From contig NZ_LT985747.1 in assembly GCF_900289175.1 (NCBI RefSeq), positions 236,506 to 300,505 of the forward strand: a stretch of DNA of 64,000 bases, given 5' to 3'. Below are positions 1-8,703 of the stretch, in pieces. The translations under genes were made by a program, and so were the position numbers. The first letter of the stretch is position 1. Each line of letters starts with the position of its first letter. The notes under the pieces were generated by a model. It ran no database searches, was not told the origin of the DNA, and worked only from the letters and a program-made list of their open reading frames with translations. The DNA is from Paenibacillus faecalis. GTDB lineage: Bacteria; Bacillota; Bacilli; Paenibacillales; Paenibacillaceae.

Positions 1-1611
1 CAAACGATGGGCTACGATTAACGTCGTCCGATTCGTCGATAGCGACTGAAGAGCCTGCTGGATCAAATGCTCGGATTCCAAATCAAGCGCGGATGTCGCT
101 TCGTCCAGCACCAGTATATCAGGGTCCTTGAGAAATACACGGGCAATCGCCAGCCGCTGCTTCTGTCCACCGGACAGCTTAACGCCCCGTTCCCCGACCT
201 CCGTATCGTATCCCTGTGGCAGCTCCATAATAAACTCATGTGCGTTTGCAGATTTTGCAGCTTCCATGATTTCTTCTTCACTTGCATCCGGATTGCCAAA
301 CAAAATATTCTCTCGCACTGAACCGCTGAACAGGAAATTATCCTGAAGCACCATCCCGATTGAACCGCGCAGACTATCGAGCGTAACCTGCCGGACATCG
401 ATACCGTTGATTTTCACGCTTCCTTGCGTCACATCGTAAAATCTCGGAATAAGGCTGATCAAGGACGACTTCCCACCTCCGCTCATTCCCACAAATGCGA
501 TCGTCTGACCCTGCTCAATCGTCAGTTGAATATCCTTAAGCACCCAGCCTGCATCGTCATTGTACCGAAACCAGACTCGGTCAAATTCAATCCGGCCAGC
601 GGAAGACAGCTTTTTAGCCTGAGGATCATCTACAATATCATAAGGCTCGTCCAGCAGCTCCTTCACCCGCTCCAGGGAGGCCGTTGCCTGCGTCAGTACC
701 GTCGATGAATTAATAAGTCTGCGCAAAGGTGCATACAGCCTGTCCAAATAACCGAAAAAGGCAACAAATGTACCCAAGGTCAAATCCCCTTGAATCACCC
801 GGTAGCCTCCATAACCGATAACCAGGATCGGCGCAATGTCTGTCAACGTATTAATAACGGAAAAGGTCAAAGCGTTCCAACGAGTTTGGGCCATCGCTTT
901 GTTGAGAAAATTACCGTTGATATTTTCAAATTTGGCCTGATCATAACGCTCCAGCGTAAAGCTTCGGATCACCGAGATTCCCTGAATCCGTTCGTGCAAA
1001 TAGGCCTGGATTCCAGCCAGTGCCTGTGAACGGTCCTTGGTCAGCTTCTTCAAGCGCTTGTACAGCAGCTTAACCGCAATGGCATACAGGGGCAATACCG
1101 AGATAGCAACAAGAGTTAACAGCGGATTCATAAAGAACATCGCGGCAAGAACGAATGTCAGTGTAAACATATCGAGCCAGATGTTCATCATGCCTACCTC
1201 GACCAGATTTTTGGACTGCTCGACATCGTTAATGAAACGGGATATCGCCTCGCCTACCTTCGTATTCTGATAGTATCTAAGAGACAAGCGCTGCAGATGA
1301 GCGTAAAGACGGTTACGCATATCAAATAAAACGCGACTCGTTATAAACTGGGCAAAATATTGACGAAAATATTCAACTGGACCCCGCACAACGATAAATA
1401 ATACCAAGGTCCCTCCAAGCAGGATCATCAATTGGTTCAACTTTTGCTGCACATCCATATGGGAGTTGATTAACAGCTCATCCACGACATACTTCATAAT
1501 CATCGGCAGCAACAGTGGAATCGAAAATTTGATCATCCCTATAATGAGTGTTAACACAATCCATTTAATATATGGCCTGACAAATGGATAGTAAATTTTC
1601 CATGATTTCAA
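1..1611 (-). CDS. ABC exporter, fused membrane and ATPase domains (3' end cut by window edge)
   Basis: The visible 537 codons encode a half-size ABC exporter subunit: an N-terminal six-helix membrane domain followed by a nucleotide-binding domain. Walker A GMSGGGKSS lies near residue 375, the signature LSGGQKQR near 480, Walker B ILVLDEAT with the catalytic Glu near 500, and the H-loop His (IVAHRL) at the very left edge. Only the last few tens of residues are missing. The start is TTG at 1611, preceded by an AAAGGGGGG ribosome binding site; the nearby ATG at 1603 is out of frame. All catalytic motifs are canonical, so it could act as a homodimer. The substrate cannot be told; multidrug or lipid export is typical of this family. 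It is divergent from the unknown gene at 1728. Confidence 0.9.
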   Translation of the reverse strand, partial: MKSWKIYYPFVRPYIKWIVLTLIIGMIKFSIPLLLPMIMKYVVDELLINSHMDVQQKLNQLMILLGGTLVLFIVVRGPVEYFRQYFAQFITSRVLFDMRNRLYAHLQRLSLRYYQNTKVGEAISRFINDVEQSKNLVEVGMMNIWLDMFTLTFVLAAMFFMNPLLTLVAISVLPLYAIAVKLLYKRLKKLTKDRSQALAGIQAYLHERIQGISVIRSFTLERYDQAKFENINGNFLNKAMAQTRWNALTFSVINTLTDIAPILVIGYGGYRVIQGDLTLGTFVAFFGYLDRLYAPLRRLINSSTVLTQATASLERVKELLDEPYDIVDDPQAKKLSSAGRIEFDRVWFRYNDDAGWVLKDIQLTIEQGQTIAFVGMSGGGKSSLISLIPRFYDVTQGSVKINGIDVRQVTLDSLRGSIGMVLQDNFLFSGSVRENILFGNPDASEEEIMEAAKSANAHEFIMELPQGYDTEVGERGVKLSGGQKQRLAIARVFLKDPDILVLDEATSALDLESEHLIQQALQSLSTNRTTLIVAHRL

Positions 1612-1727
1612 TGAGCGCCCCCCTTTCTATCCATCTTTAAGAAGGACCTGTATTTGACTTTTTCCTGCTTCAATGCTTTATTATCTTTAAACTTAATTTT
1701 TAAGCAGCGTTCAGCAGGAGGATAAAC

Positions 1728-2243
1728 ATGAGTGCAGTATTTGTGACGGAAGCCGTTATGCTGGCGATTTACGGGCAGCTGCTAGTGCCGAGAAAGCCTG
1801 TAGAATATATCATACCTTATAAGACAGTCCTCGAGTTATATGAGCTTACAAGCAGTGATGAACCGCTTATGCATACCGAACCGGATGATCTGTATGTACG
1901 AAAGAAAATAACAGAACTTATCCAATACTTTGAGGAGCCGCTTAACCAAAAAAAGATGGACCGGGCACTTCAGGTCCCTTGGGCAAAAAGCCCTCCTATT
2001 CCCGTGAGTGAAATGTCCCTGGTATCGATTCTAAACGCACTGGACACAGCTCCTTACGGGGAATTGTTCGATCCTGTTGAGACCGAACTGATATTAGCTG
2101 CACAACGAATACAAGCCCCTCTGCTGACGGATCAGTATGAATTGATTCATCGCATCGTCAATGCGTCGATTGCGGTTCAGGTTTATGATATCGACGATTT
2201 TGATTTCGCAATCGATTCGTCATTGATGAATAAAGAAGAATAA
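1728..2243 (+). CDS. conserved hypothetical protein, 171 aa
   Basis: I do not recognise a named function. The protein is soluble-looking, acidic, rich in Glu/Asp, and has no signal peptide or membrane segment. It begins with a short hydrophobic stretch (VTEAVMLAIYGQLL) and carries PVEYIIPY and a C-terminal acidic DIDDFDFAID segment. A strong ribosome binding site (CAGGAGG) lies 7 bases before the ATG, and a hairpin follows the stop, so it is very probably a real single-gene unit. Similar short proteins occur in Paenibacillus as far as I remember, sometimes under a misleading ADP-heptose synthase label; nothing in the sequence supports that enzyme activity. Confidence 0.75.
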   Translation: MSAVFVTEAVMLAIYGQLLVPRKPVEYIIPYKTVLELYELTSSDEPLMHTEPDDLYVRKKITELIQYFEEPLNQKKMDRALQVPWAKSPPIPVSEMSLVSILNALDTAPYGELFDPVETELILAAQRIQAPLLTDQYELIHRIVNASIAVQVYDIDDFDFAIDSSLMNKEE

Positions 2244-2255
2244 ACATAAAGTAGC

Positions 2256-2284
2256 AACCCTTGCTTCATGTAAAAGCAAGGGTT
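2256..2284 (+). terminator. hairpin after the 171-aa gene
   Basis: A perfect 9-bp inverted repeat AACCCTTGC / GCAAGGGTT with an 11-base loop lies 12 bases after the stop codon. The T-run is weak, so the termination call is moderate. Confidence 0.6.
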
Positions 2285-2341
2285 TATGCAAGTAAAAATA
2301 GTTTTCATTTCACATGAAAACGACACCGTTTATACGGAGTC

Positions 2342-2362
2342 AAAAAAATCCCCTTTCGGGGA
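2342..2362 (-). terminator. intrinsic terminator of the NUDIX gene
   Basis: On the minus strand TCCCC-GAAA-GGGGA is followed by a run of seven T, 30 bases downstream of the NUDIX stop codon. Confidence 0.7.
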
Positions 2363-2392
2363 GGCCAAACCGTTGCCGGTAGTACCGGTAAT

Positions 2393-2851
2393 TCAATATT
2401 CATGCAACTGACTGCTGATTTTTCCGAGCAGATGTACAGACACGGTATCCATCACCGGCAAACGGTCCAGATGACAAAACTTTAGTGATATTTCGTTCTC
2501 CAAAGGAAGGTCAATGGCGCTGCGCAGCCCTACAGCAGCATACACACCGATGACGTAATACACCTCATCTCCACCTGACTTTTTCCTTACATATTGTGGA
2601 CCTGATAACAGGTCGATTAATCGCATATCATCCGCAATAAGTCCGGTCTCTTCCCAAAGCTCTCTGGATGCGGCATCTTCCATGGATTCGCCGGGTTTCA
2701 TACTGCCGATCGGAAGCCCCCATTCGTCCTTACCATGGCGTTTCAGAAGCAAAATCTCCTTATCGCCATTTTGTACGATCACAGCTGCTTTCACTGCAAC
2801 CGTCGTCTTTTTGCCGATATACTGACGGACATCACGGTGATATACGCTCAT
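2393..2851 (-). CDS. NUDIX hydrolase
   Basis: This is a 152-residue protein with a complete Nudix box at about residues 49-71 (G-x5-E-x7-REL-x-EE-x-GL), the metal site used to cleave nucleoside diphosphates linked to another group. The region around WGLPIGS is typical of small Nudix enzymes acting on (deoxy)nucleotides or NADH-like compounds; the substrate cannot be told. The longest ORF begins at 2872, but that ATG sits within the ribosome binding site. The start at 2851 has AAAGGAGG eight bases upstream and is preferred. A terminator follows. It lies downstream of the HesB-like gene in the same direction, with a 54-base gap. Confidence 0.88.
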   Translation of the reverse strand: MSVYHRDVRQYIGKKTTVAVKAAVIVQNGDKEILLLKRHGKDEWGLPIGSMKPGESMEDAASRELWEETGLIADDMRLIDLLSGPQYVRKKSGGDEVYYVIGVYAAVGLRSAIDLPLENEISLKFCHLDRLPVMDTVSVHLLGKISSQLHEY

Positions 2852-2905
2852 CCCGGGAACCTCCTTTCCCATAGGGTTAGCGCGCCTTAAGTTTCAAGCA
2901 CTCGC

Positions 2906-3220
2906 CTAGTTTACTGCGCCTTCTTCTGTATAAACATAAGAAATATCATCCAAGGATTCTTCATACTTCACGTGAAGATCATATCCTCGCAGGTACCACA
3001 TATCATGCTCTTCCATGTAAAACGTTACATCTTCTGCCTGCTCTATTATTCCCGGATCAACAGGTTCTTCTACCGAAATGCCAAGAGAAAAACCGGGATG
3101 CAATCCGCCGCCGGAGCTGTAGCGCGGAAAGAAACGAACAAACGTGCCGGCGTTCAAATCAAGTTCTTTCTTGTACCAACGCGCCGCTTCATTGCTAACT
3201 TCAATAATCATGGCTAACAT
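2906..3220 (-). CDS. HesB/IscA-like fold protein (YneR type)
   Basis: A 104-residue protein of the HesB-like family. It has the family pattern EVSNEAARWYKKELDL, a central glycine-rich RYSSGGGLHPGFSLGISV and an acidic C-terminus. It has no cysteine, so unlike true A-type carriers (IscA, SufA) it cannot bind an iron-sulfur cluster by the usual three cysteines; this matches the B. subtilis YneR subgroup, whose role is not settled. Two ATGs are possible, at 3220 and 3211, behind AAAGGAGA; spacing is short for the first and long for the second. A sigma-A-like promoter lies upstream at 3278-3307. Confidence 0.82.
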   Translation of the reverse strand: MLAMIIEVSNEAARWYKKELDLNAGTFVRFFPRYSSGGGLHPGFSLGISVEEPVDPGIIEQAEDVTFYMEEHDMWYLRGYDLHVKYEESLDDISYVYTEEGAVN

Positions 3221-3277
3221 ACTCTCCTTTGAAGGTGCTTGCCTGTTCCCAAGTCTTTATTTCATATTTTATATGTT

Positions 3278-3307
3278 ATCATAACGCATATTTGCATAAG
3301 GTTACAA
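3278..3307 (-). promoter_or_regulatory. candidate sigma-A promoter for the HesB-like gene
   Basis: On the minus strand: -35 TTGTAA (3307-3302), 18-base spacer, -10 TATGAT (3283-3278). It lies about 60 bases upstream of the start. Confidence 0.45.
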
Positions 3308-3370
3308 ATTTTTTTGTACGCTAACTCGCAAAATGAGATGCATCCTTTTCCTTATTTCGTAAAAATAGGT

Positions 3371-3400
3371 TTGACATATTCAGGTTTCCAGTGATAAAAT
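3371..3400 (+). promoter_or_regulatory. sigma-A promoter of the leader and exporter operon
   Basis: A perfect -35 TTGACA (3371-3376) is followed after 18 bases by TAAAAT (3395-3400), with GATAAA at 16 bases as an alternative -10. It lies 58 bases upstream of the leader ORF and no other gene lies between. Confidence 0.75.
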
Positions 3401-3457
3401 TCAGTCCATACGAGGTCTTCTTGAATTTATTGTAAATTTAACGAAAGGGTGGTTAAC

Positions 3458-3559
3458 GTGTTCATTTCATTTATTGTATTAGATCATCGTCCAATCGATC
3501 TTGGTTCACAACTGAATACTGACGACACCCTACCGGAGTATCTTCATGTTCTCATGTAA
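3458..3559 (+). CDS. 33-aa leader peptide upstream of the BmrC/BmrD-like operon
   Basis: A short ORF starts with GTG behind a strong ribosome binding site (AAAGGGTGG, five bases before GTG) and encodes 33 residues starting MFISFIVLDH and ending LPEYLHVLM. It lies between a good promoter and an intrinsic terminator, and the exporter pair follows. This is the layout of the B. subtilis bmrB leader, where translation of a short peptide controls read-through into bmrCD when ribosome-targeting antibiotics stall the ribosome. Inverted repeats overlap its 3' end: AGTATCTT/AAGATATT around the stop, and GACGACA with downstream TGTCGTT. Assignment as a regulatory leader is inference from layout, not from sequence similarity that I can verify. 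Confidence 0.7.
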   Translation: MFISFIVLDHRPIDLGSQLNTDDTLPEYLHVLM

Positions 3560-3639
3560 GATATTAAGTATCTCTGCCGCCCGGATGTCGTTCCTATATC
3601 CGTGCGTATGATAAGTTTTTCGATGAAGCCGATGAATTG

Positions 3640-3677
3640 AAGCATATCGTCCGTTTTCGGGATGGTATGCTTTTTTT
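3640..3677 (+). terminator. intrinsic terminator/attenuator between leader and exporter genes
   Basis: A 13-bp stem (AAGCATATCGTCC with GGATGGTATGCTT, two G-T pairs) and a 7-base loop are followed by seven T. It stands 80 bases after the leader stop and 52 bases before the first exporter gene, so without read-through the exporter genes would not be transcribed from the upstream promoter. Confidence 0.85.
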
Positions 3678-3728
3678 GGTTATTTGGGGAACTTCAAATC
3701 TGCCCAAATATGAAAGGAAGGGATTATT

Positions 3729-5486
3729 TTGTTCGCCGTATTAAAAAATTTAGGCTGGTTTTTCAAGCTTGAGAAGAAAAGATATCTCATCGGACTATTC
3801 TTTCTCACCTTTTGCAGCTTGCTGGAGCTGATCCCGCCGCTGCTGCTTGGCAAAGCCATTGATGATATTGTCACCAGCGCAATATCATGGGCATCGCTCG
3901 CTCAATATTTATTGCTCATCATTGGAGTTGTTGCGATCATTTATCTCGCTACATACATATGGATGCACCGCATTTTTGGCGGTGCAAACCTGATGGAACG
4001 GATGCTTCGCTCACGCTATATGAACCACCTTCTTGGAATGCTTCCGCCATTTTTTGAAAAGAACCGTACTGGCGATCTAATGGCTAAAGCAACAAACGAC
4101 CTTCGCTCCGTTGCGGCAACCGCTGGCTTCGGCATACTGGTAATGACCGATTCAACAGTATTCCTCATCATTATTCTCTTCGCCATGGGATTTATCATTA
4201 GCTGGAAACTGACGCTTGCAGCGATCCTGCCGCTTCCTATCATTGCGGTAGGGATGGTTATTTACGGCAGGGCGATCCATAAACGTTACACCGCTGCACA
4301 GGACGCTTTTGGCGTAATGAACGATCAGGTGCTGGAATCGGTAGCTGGCGTTCGAGTTGTTCGGGCTTATGTACAGGAGCGTGAGGATCAGCGCCGTTTT
4401 CAGGAAATCACGGATGATGTTTACCGCAAAAATCTGGCAGTCGCCAGGGTTGATGCCCTGTTCGAGCCTACGATAAATTTCTCGATTGGTTTAAGTTACG
4501 TCATTGGCCTGGCTTACGGCGTATACATGGTGTTCCAGAATCAGATTACCCTTGGAGATCTCGTATCGTTCAATATGTATCTCGGGATGATGATCTGGCC
4601 GATGTTTGCCATCGGAGAACTCATCAATATTATGCAGCGCGGTAATGCTTCGTTAGACCGTGTAAATGAAACTCTGTTCACTGCACCGGATGTTATAGAC
4701 CCTGCAGAACCGATTGATGTGGCATCGCCGGATACCATTGAATTTAAACAAGTGACATTCCGATATCCGACCTCTACGGTCGATAATCTGATCGATGTTT
4801 CGCTGACGCTTCAAAAAGGTCAGACACTCGGTATAGTTGGACGTACCGGCAGTGGAAAAACAACGCTTCTGAAACAGCTGCTGCATGAATATCCTACCGG
4901 AACAGGAGAAATCCTTATTTCCGGCGTACCGATTGAAATGCTGTCCAAAGACCGGCTTCACAGTTGGATCGGTTATGTTCCTCAAGAACAAATCCTTTTT
5001 TCCAGAACGGTGAGGCAAAACATCCAATTCGGTAAAAAAGATGCCTCCGATGAAATCATTATGGATGCGATTGCAACTGCTGCATTTGACCGGGACTTGC
5101 ATACACTCTCTGACGGTCTCGATACGATTGTTGGAGAAAAAGGGGTTGCTCTTTCCGGCGGACAGAAGCAGCGAGTATCCTTAGCCCGGGCGTTTATTTC
5201 GGACCCGGATATGCTGATTCTGGATGACGCGCTGTCTGCGGTCGATGCCCGGACAGAGGCGAGGATCATCGAGAACATCCGAAGCAAACGCGCAGGAAAA
5301 ACAACCCTGATCTCGACCCATCGCCTGTCCGCAGTCCAACATGCCGATTGGATCGTCGTGCTGGACGATGGACGTATTGCCGAGCAGGGTACTCATGAAC
5401 AACTGCTAGCCATGAACGGATGGTATCGCGAGCAGTTTGAACGACAGCAAATTGAAAATAATCTGACCTCCGAGGAGGTGTCTTAA
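3729..5486 (+). CDS. bmrC: heterodimeric ABC multidrug exporter, BmrC/YheI-like subunit
   Basis: A 585-residue half-exporter: six membrane helices in about the first 300 residues, then an ATPase domain with Walker A GRTGSGKTT (371-379), signature LSGGQKQR near 476 and Walker B MLILDD. The residue after the Walker B Asp, normally the catalytic Glu, is Asp at position 500, so the ATP site built on this subunit is degenerate, as in B. subtilis BmrC. The start is TTG at 3729 behind AAGGAAGGGA. The stop codon abuts the TTG start of the partner gene. Expected role: ATP-driven efflux of drugs across the membrane together with the next gene product. Control is probably by the leader/attenuator upstream. 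Confidence 0.9.
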   Translation: MFAVLKNLGWFFKLEKKRYLIGLFFLTFCSLLELIPPLLLGKAIDDIVTSAISWASLAQYLLLIIGVVAIIYLATYIWMHRIFGGANLMERMLRSRYMNHLLGMLPPFFEKNRTGDLMAKATNDLRSVAATAGFGILVMTDSTVFLIIILFAMGFIISWKLTLAAILPLPIIAVGMVIYGRAIHKRYTAAQDAFGVMNDQVLESVAGVRVVRAYVQEREDQRRFQEITDDVYRKNLAVARVDALFEPTINFSIGLSYVIGLAYGVYMVFQNQITLGDLVSFNMYLGMMIWPMFAIGELINIMQRGNASLDRVNETLFTAPDVIDPAEPIDVASPDTIEFKQVTFRYPTSTVDNLIDVSLTLQKGQTLGIVGRTGSGKTTLLKQLLHEYPTGTGEILISGVPIEMLSKDRLHSWIGYVPQEQILFSRTVRQNIQFGKKDASDEIIMDAIATAAFDRDLHTLSDGLDTIVGEKGVALSGGQKQRVSLARAFISDPDMLILDDALSAVDARTEARIIENIRSKRAGKTTLISTHRLSAVQHADWIVVLDDGRIAEQGTHEQLLAMNGWYREQFERQQIENNLTSEEVS

Positions 5487-7592
5487 TTGACTCCGGTTGA
5501 ACATACGATATCGAATGAATCCGGAATAGCCAAAAGGCTGTTCCGGTATGCATTAACAGCTAAAGGGACCTTTATTGCCGCATTGATTATGCTGGCTATA
5601 GGGGTAGCGGCAGAACTGGCGGGCCCCTTTATCGCCAAAAGCATGATAGACAATCATATCCTGGGCATTGAAAGGCCCCATTACGAGACAACAAATGCTG
5701 AAGGTGCTGCCGCCTATAACAACAAGTATTATAAACGAGGGGACCGCTTTGAGGAAAACGAAGCAAAAGGCCAGGAGGTTCGAATTCTCCAATCTGGAAA
5801 AAGCTTTTATTTCATTAATGAACCGGTGGTTCGTACCGACGGTAAGCGCTCTTTCCAAGATGGCATGATGACGATTACTTATGGGGATGAGAGTGCTCAA
5901 TATCCGGCCGTCAAACTCTCCACCACCGAATTGTTCGCATTTTATGAACCGGAGCTGCCTAGCATTTATAAGCTGGTAGGACTGTTTCTGATTGCCATGG
6001 TAGTGTCAATGATCGCCGTGTTTGCAAGAACCTACTGGCTTCAGTCCTCCGCGAACCGTGTCATTCAAAAGCTGCGTACCGATGTTTACGCCCATATCCA
6101 GCGACTGCCCGTACATTTCTTCGATAACCTTCCGGCTGGAAAGGTTGTTTCGCGAGTAACGAACGATACGGAAGCGGTCAAGGAACTGTTTGTCGCCGTA
6201 CTTTCCAATTTCGCATCAGGCATCATCTATATTGCCGGAGTTTATGTGGCCCTGTTCCTTCTGGATGTAAAGCTGGGACTGATCAGCTTGTTCGTTATTC
6301 CCATGCTCATCATATGGACCATACTTTATCGCAAATTTGCAACAAAATACAATGTCGTCATCCGATCCCGCTTAAGTGAGATCAACGCTATCATTAACGA
6401 GTCCATTCAAGGAATGCCCATCATTCGCGTCTTCCGCCGCCAAAAGGCGACCCGGGAAGAATTTGAAACATTAAACGAAGACTATATGGCACATCAGAAC
6501 AAAATGCTGAACCTGAACTCGCTCACAACTCACAACCTGGTCAATGTGCTTCGCAACATATCATTTGTCGTCATCCTTTGGTATTTCGGTGCGGCATCTC
6601 TGGATGGTACCGGGATCGTTTCCATCGGTGTACTGTACGCTTATGTCGATCTGATGGGACGGATGTTTCAGCCGGTTACCGGGATGGTCAACCAGCTCGC
6701 TGCCCTGGATTCATCCATTGTATCCGCGAAGCGGGTATTTGAACTGATGGATGAACAAGGTGAAGTGGTTACTGACGGCTCCATGCCTCGTTATTTGGGG
6801 AATGTTGAGTTCAGCAATGTATATTTTGCCTACAAAAAAGACGATGTCCTGAAAAACATTTCATTTGAAGCGAAGCAAGGAGAAACCGTCGCTCTCGTAG
6901 GGCATACGGGATCAGGCAAAAGCTCCATTATCAACCTGCTCTTTCGGTTCTACGATCCGCAAAAAGGGACCATTACGATTGACGGTCAGCCTGTTACCGA
7001 TATTCCAAAACAATGGCTTCGCCAGCATATGGGAATCGTCCTGCAAGATCCGTATTTGTTTACAGGGACAATCGCTTCCAACGTCAGTCTCTGGAATGCA
7101 AAGATCACTCGTGAACAGATCGAAAAAGCGCTGTGTGATGTTGGAGCAGACCGCCTGCTTGCCCATCTGCCGCAAGGCTTTGACGAACCTGTTATTGAAA
7201 AAGGCAGTACGCTTTCAGCCGGACAAAGGCAGCTGATCTCCTTCGCTCGCGCCCTTGCATTTAACCCGGCCATCCTGATCCTGGATGAGGCGACTGCCAG
7301 TATCGATACGGAAACCGAAGCGATCATACAAGATGCGCTGGAGGTTCTAAAGAAAGGACGCACCACATTTATCATCGCCCACCGCCTGTCCACCATACGC
7401 AATGCGGATCAAATTCTCGTTCTCCATCGGGGAGAAATCGTCGAAAAAGGCTCGCATGACGAGCTTATGGAGCTTCGCGGCCGTTATTACAAAATGTATC
7501 AGCTTCAGCAAGGAGCGACGGAGCAGCCTAACGTTGACAAAACACCTGTTGCAACAGGCACAGCTGCAAAAGTTGCCGCGGGGAACGTTTAG
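5487..7592 (+). CDS. bmrD: heterodimeric ABC multidrug exporter, BmrD/YheH-like subunit
   Basis: A 701-residue partner subunit. Between the first and second membrane helices it carries a charged insert of roughly 90 residues (about 55-145) that should lie outside the cell; this is characteristic of BmrD. The ATPase domain has Walker A GHTGSGKSS (472-480), a deviating signature LSAGQRQ near 575, and Walker B ILILDEAT with catalytic Glu at 601. Its own Walker motifs and the LSGGQ of the partner would form the active site; its LSAGQ and the partner Asp500 form the degenerate one. The start is TTG directly after the TAA of the preceding gene, with GAGGAGG upstream. The C-terminus is Ala/Thr-rich and ends shortly before a strong terminator. 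Confidence 0.92.
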   Translation: MTPVEHTISNESGIAKRLFRYALTAKGTFIAALIMLAIGVAAELAGPFIAKSMIDNHILGIERPHYETTNAEGAAAYNNKYYKRGDRFEENEAKGQEVRILQSGKSFYFINEPVVRTDGKRSFQDGMMTITYGDESAQYPAVKLSTTELFAFYEPELPSIYKLVGLFLIAMVVSMIAVFARTYWLQSSANRVIQKLRTDVYAHIQRLPVHFFDNLPAGKVVSRVTNDTEAVKELFVAVLSNFASGIIYIAGVYVALFLLDVKLGLISLFVIPMLIIWTILYRKFATKYNVVIRSRLSEINAIINESIQGMPIIRVFRRQKATREEFETLNEDYMAHQNKMLNLNSLTTHNLVNVLRNISFVVILWYFGAASLDGTGIVSIGVLYAYVDLMGRMFQPVTGMVNQLAALDSSIVSAKRVFELMDEQGEVVTDGSMPRYLGNVEFSNVYFAYKKDDVLKNISFEAKQGETVALVGHTGSGKSSIINLLFRFYDPQKGTITIDGQPVTDIPKQWLRQHMGIVLQDPYLFTGTIASNVSLWNAKITREQIEKALCDVGADRLLAHLPQGFDEPVIEKGSTLSAGQRQLISFARALAFNPAILILDEATASIDTETEAIIQDALEVLKKGRTTFIIAHRLSTIRNADQILVLHRGEIVEKGSHDELMELRGRYYKMYQLQQGATEQPNVDKTPVATGTAAKVAAGNV

Positions 7593-7630
7593 CATAGATT
7601 CCTGTTATAAAACGAACACGCTTTGAAATA

Positions 7631-7677
7631 TGAAGGGGCTGTCCCGGGTCATTCGACCTTTCGGGACAGCCCCTTCA
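7631..7677. terminator. bidirectional terminator between exporter operon and SLH gene
   Basis: A perfect 16-bp inverted repeat, TGAAGGGGCTGTCCCG (7631-7646) and its complement (7662-7677), sits between two convergent genes and can serve both. Confidence 0.85.
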
Positions 7678-7678
7678 C

Positions 7679-8620
7679 TTACCGTATTTGATCCGGACCT
7701 TGAACAGAGTTACCCGGCGCTGCTTTCACCTTCACTTCATACTGTGACGGGACATACGTTTCTGTCGATGCCGAAGAAATGACCTGCGGGTAGAATTTAT
7801 TTGGGTCCGGCTGTACGATTTGATAGTAGACAATCGCCTGCTTGTCACTTACGAAATCGATGGATGTTACCGTAATCCCGTAACCCGGATGAGGAAGATT
7901 CTCTTTCGTAATGATCACCTTGTTTACCTTATCATTGATTTTCACAATTTGAGTTGAAGCCTCTTCCCCGGACTGCTCTTCACCTCCGCCACCGCCTTGC
8001 TTGTGGCTCTGAATAAACTGCATGGCCGCATGGGTCATCCTGGCTGCTTCCATACGGGTTAAGTTTTGCTTCGGATGAAACTTGGCTTCTTTATCTAGCT
8101 TAGCCATTTTGGTCAGAACCAAGAATTGTACTGCCCCGCGACTCTCTTCTTTCATCTGATTTTCATCCGCTATGTGAACATACATCTTCACAACAGGATA
8201 GTTGCCTGTCTTCTGTATCGCAGTCGCAAGCAGGTTGGCAAAATCCTCGCGGGTCATTGGCTCGTTCCACTTCATCTCAGCTGAAACCGGTAAACCATGC
8301 TGAGCGGCGATATTCACGGCTTCCGCATACCAAGCCCCGTCCGGAACGGTGCTAAATGATTTACCGCTGATGTTTGGCAGTGGTTTCAAACCTGTCGCCT
8401 TCACGACCATTTGAACAGCCTGTGCCGCTGTAATCGTCGTTTGCGGGACAAACTTGTCCGCCGTAACTCCCTGGATAATACCCTTATCTTGAAGGGATTT
8501 TACAATTGCCAAGTCTCCACTGTCCTTGATATCCGAAAACGCCGAAGCCGGAACAGCTCCTGCGCCAAGAAGTGAAGAAGAGATAAGCAAAGCTGATACC
8601 ATTTTTATCATTTTTGGCAT
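7679..8620 (-). CDS. secreted S-layer homology protein with PrcB-like C-terminal domain
   Basis: A 313-residue exported protein. A signal peptide spans residues 1-27 (cleavage after PASA). Three SLH-type repeats follow (about 28-80, 90-140, 150-210; pattern AIVKSLQDKGII and TRMEAARMTHAAM), which usually bind pyruvylated cell-wall polymer. A Gly/Glu linker (GGGGGEEQSGEE) leads to a C-terminal beta-rich module with GYGITVTSIDFVSDKQAIVYYQI and a Pro/Val-rich end that resembles the PrcB C-terminal family. The start ATG at 8620 has AGGAGG nine bases upstream. Wall anchoring is expected; the role of the C-terminal domain is not known to me. Confidence 0.8.
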   Translation of the reverse strand: MPKMIKMVSALLISSSLLGAGAVPASAFSDIKDSGDLAIVKSLQDKGIIQGVTADKFVPQTTITAAQAVQMVVKATGLKPLPNISGKSFSTVPDGAWYAEAVNIAAQHGLPVSAEMKWNEPMTREDFANLLATAIQKTGNYPVVKMYVHIADENQMKEESRGAVQFLVLTKMAKLDKEAKFHPKQNLTRMEAARMTHAAMQFIQSHKQGGGGGEEQSGEEASTQIVKINDKVNKVIITKENLPHPGYGITVTSIDFVSDKQAIVYYQIVQPDPNKFYPQVISSASTETYVPSQYEVKVKAAPGNSVQGPDQIR

Positions 8621-8703
8621 AAAACTGCACCTCCTATCCTTTCTGACGCAAGGTTTGTGGAAATTGTTTCAAGATTTTATGTTTTCATTTTTTCTTTTCA
8701 TTT

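Noticed and set aside
2382..2400. CCGGTAGTACCGG-like palindrome after the NUDIX gene
   Set aside because: It is short, lies between the stop codon and a clear terminator, and no regulator or site-specific recombination gene is near.
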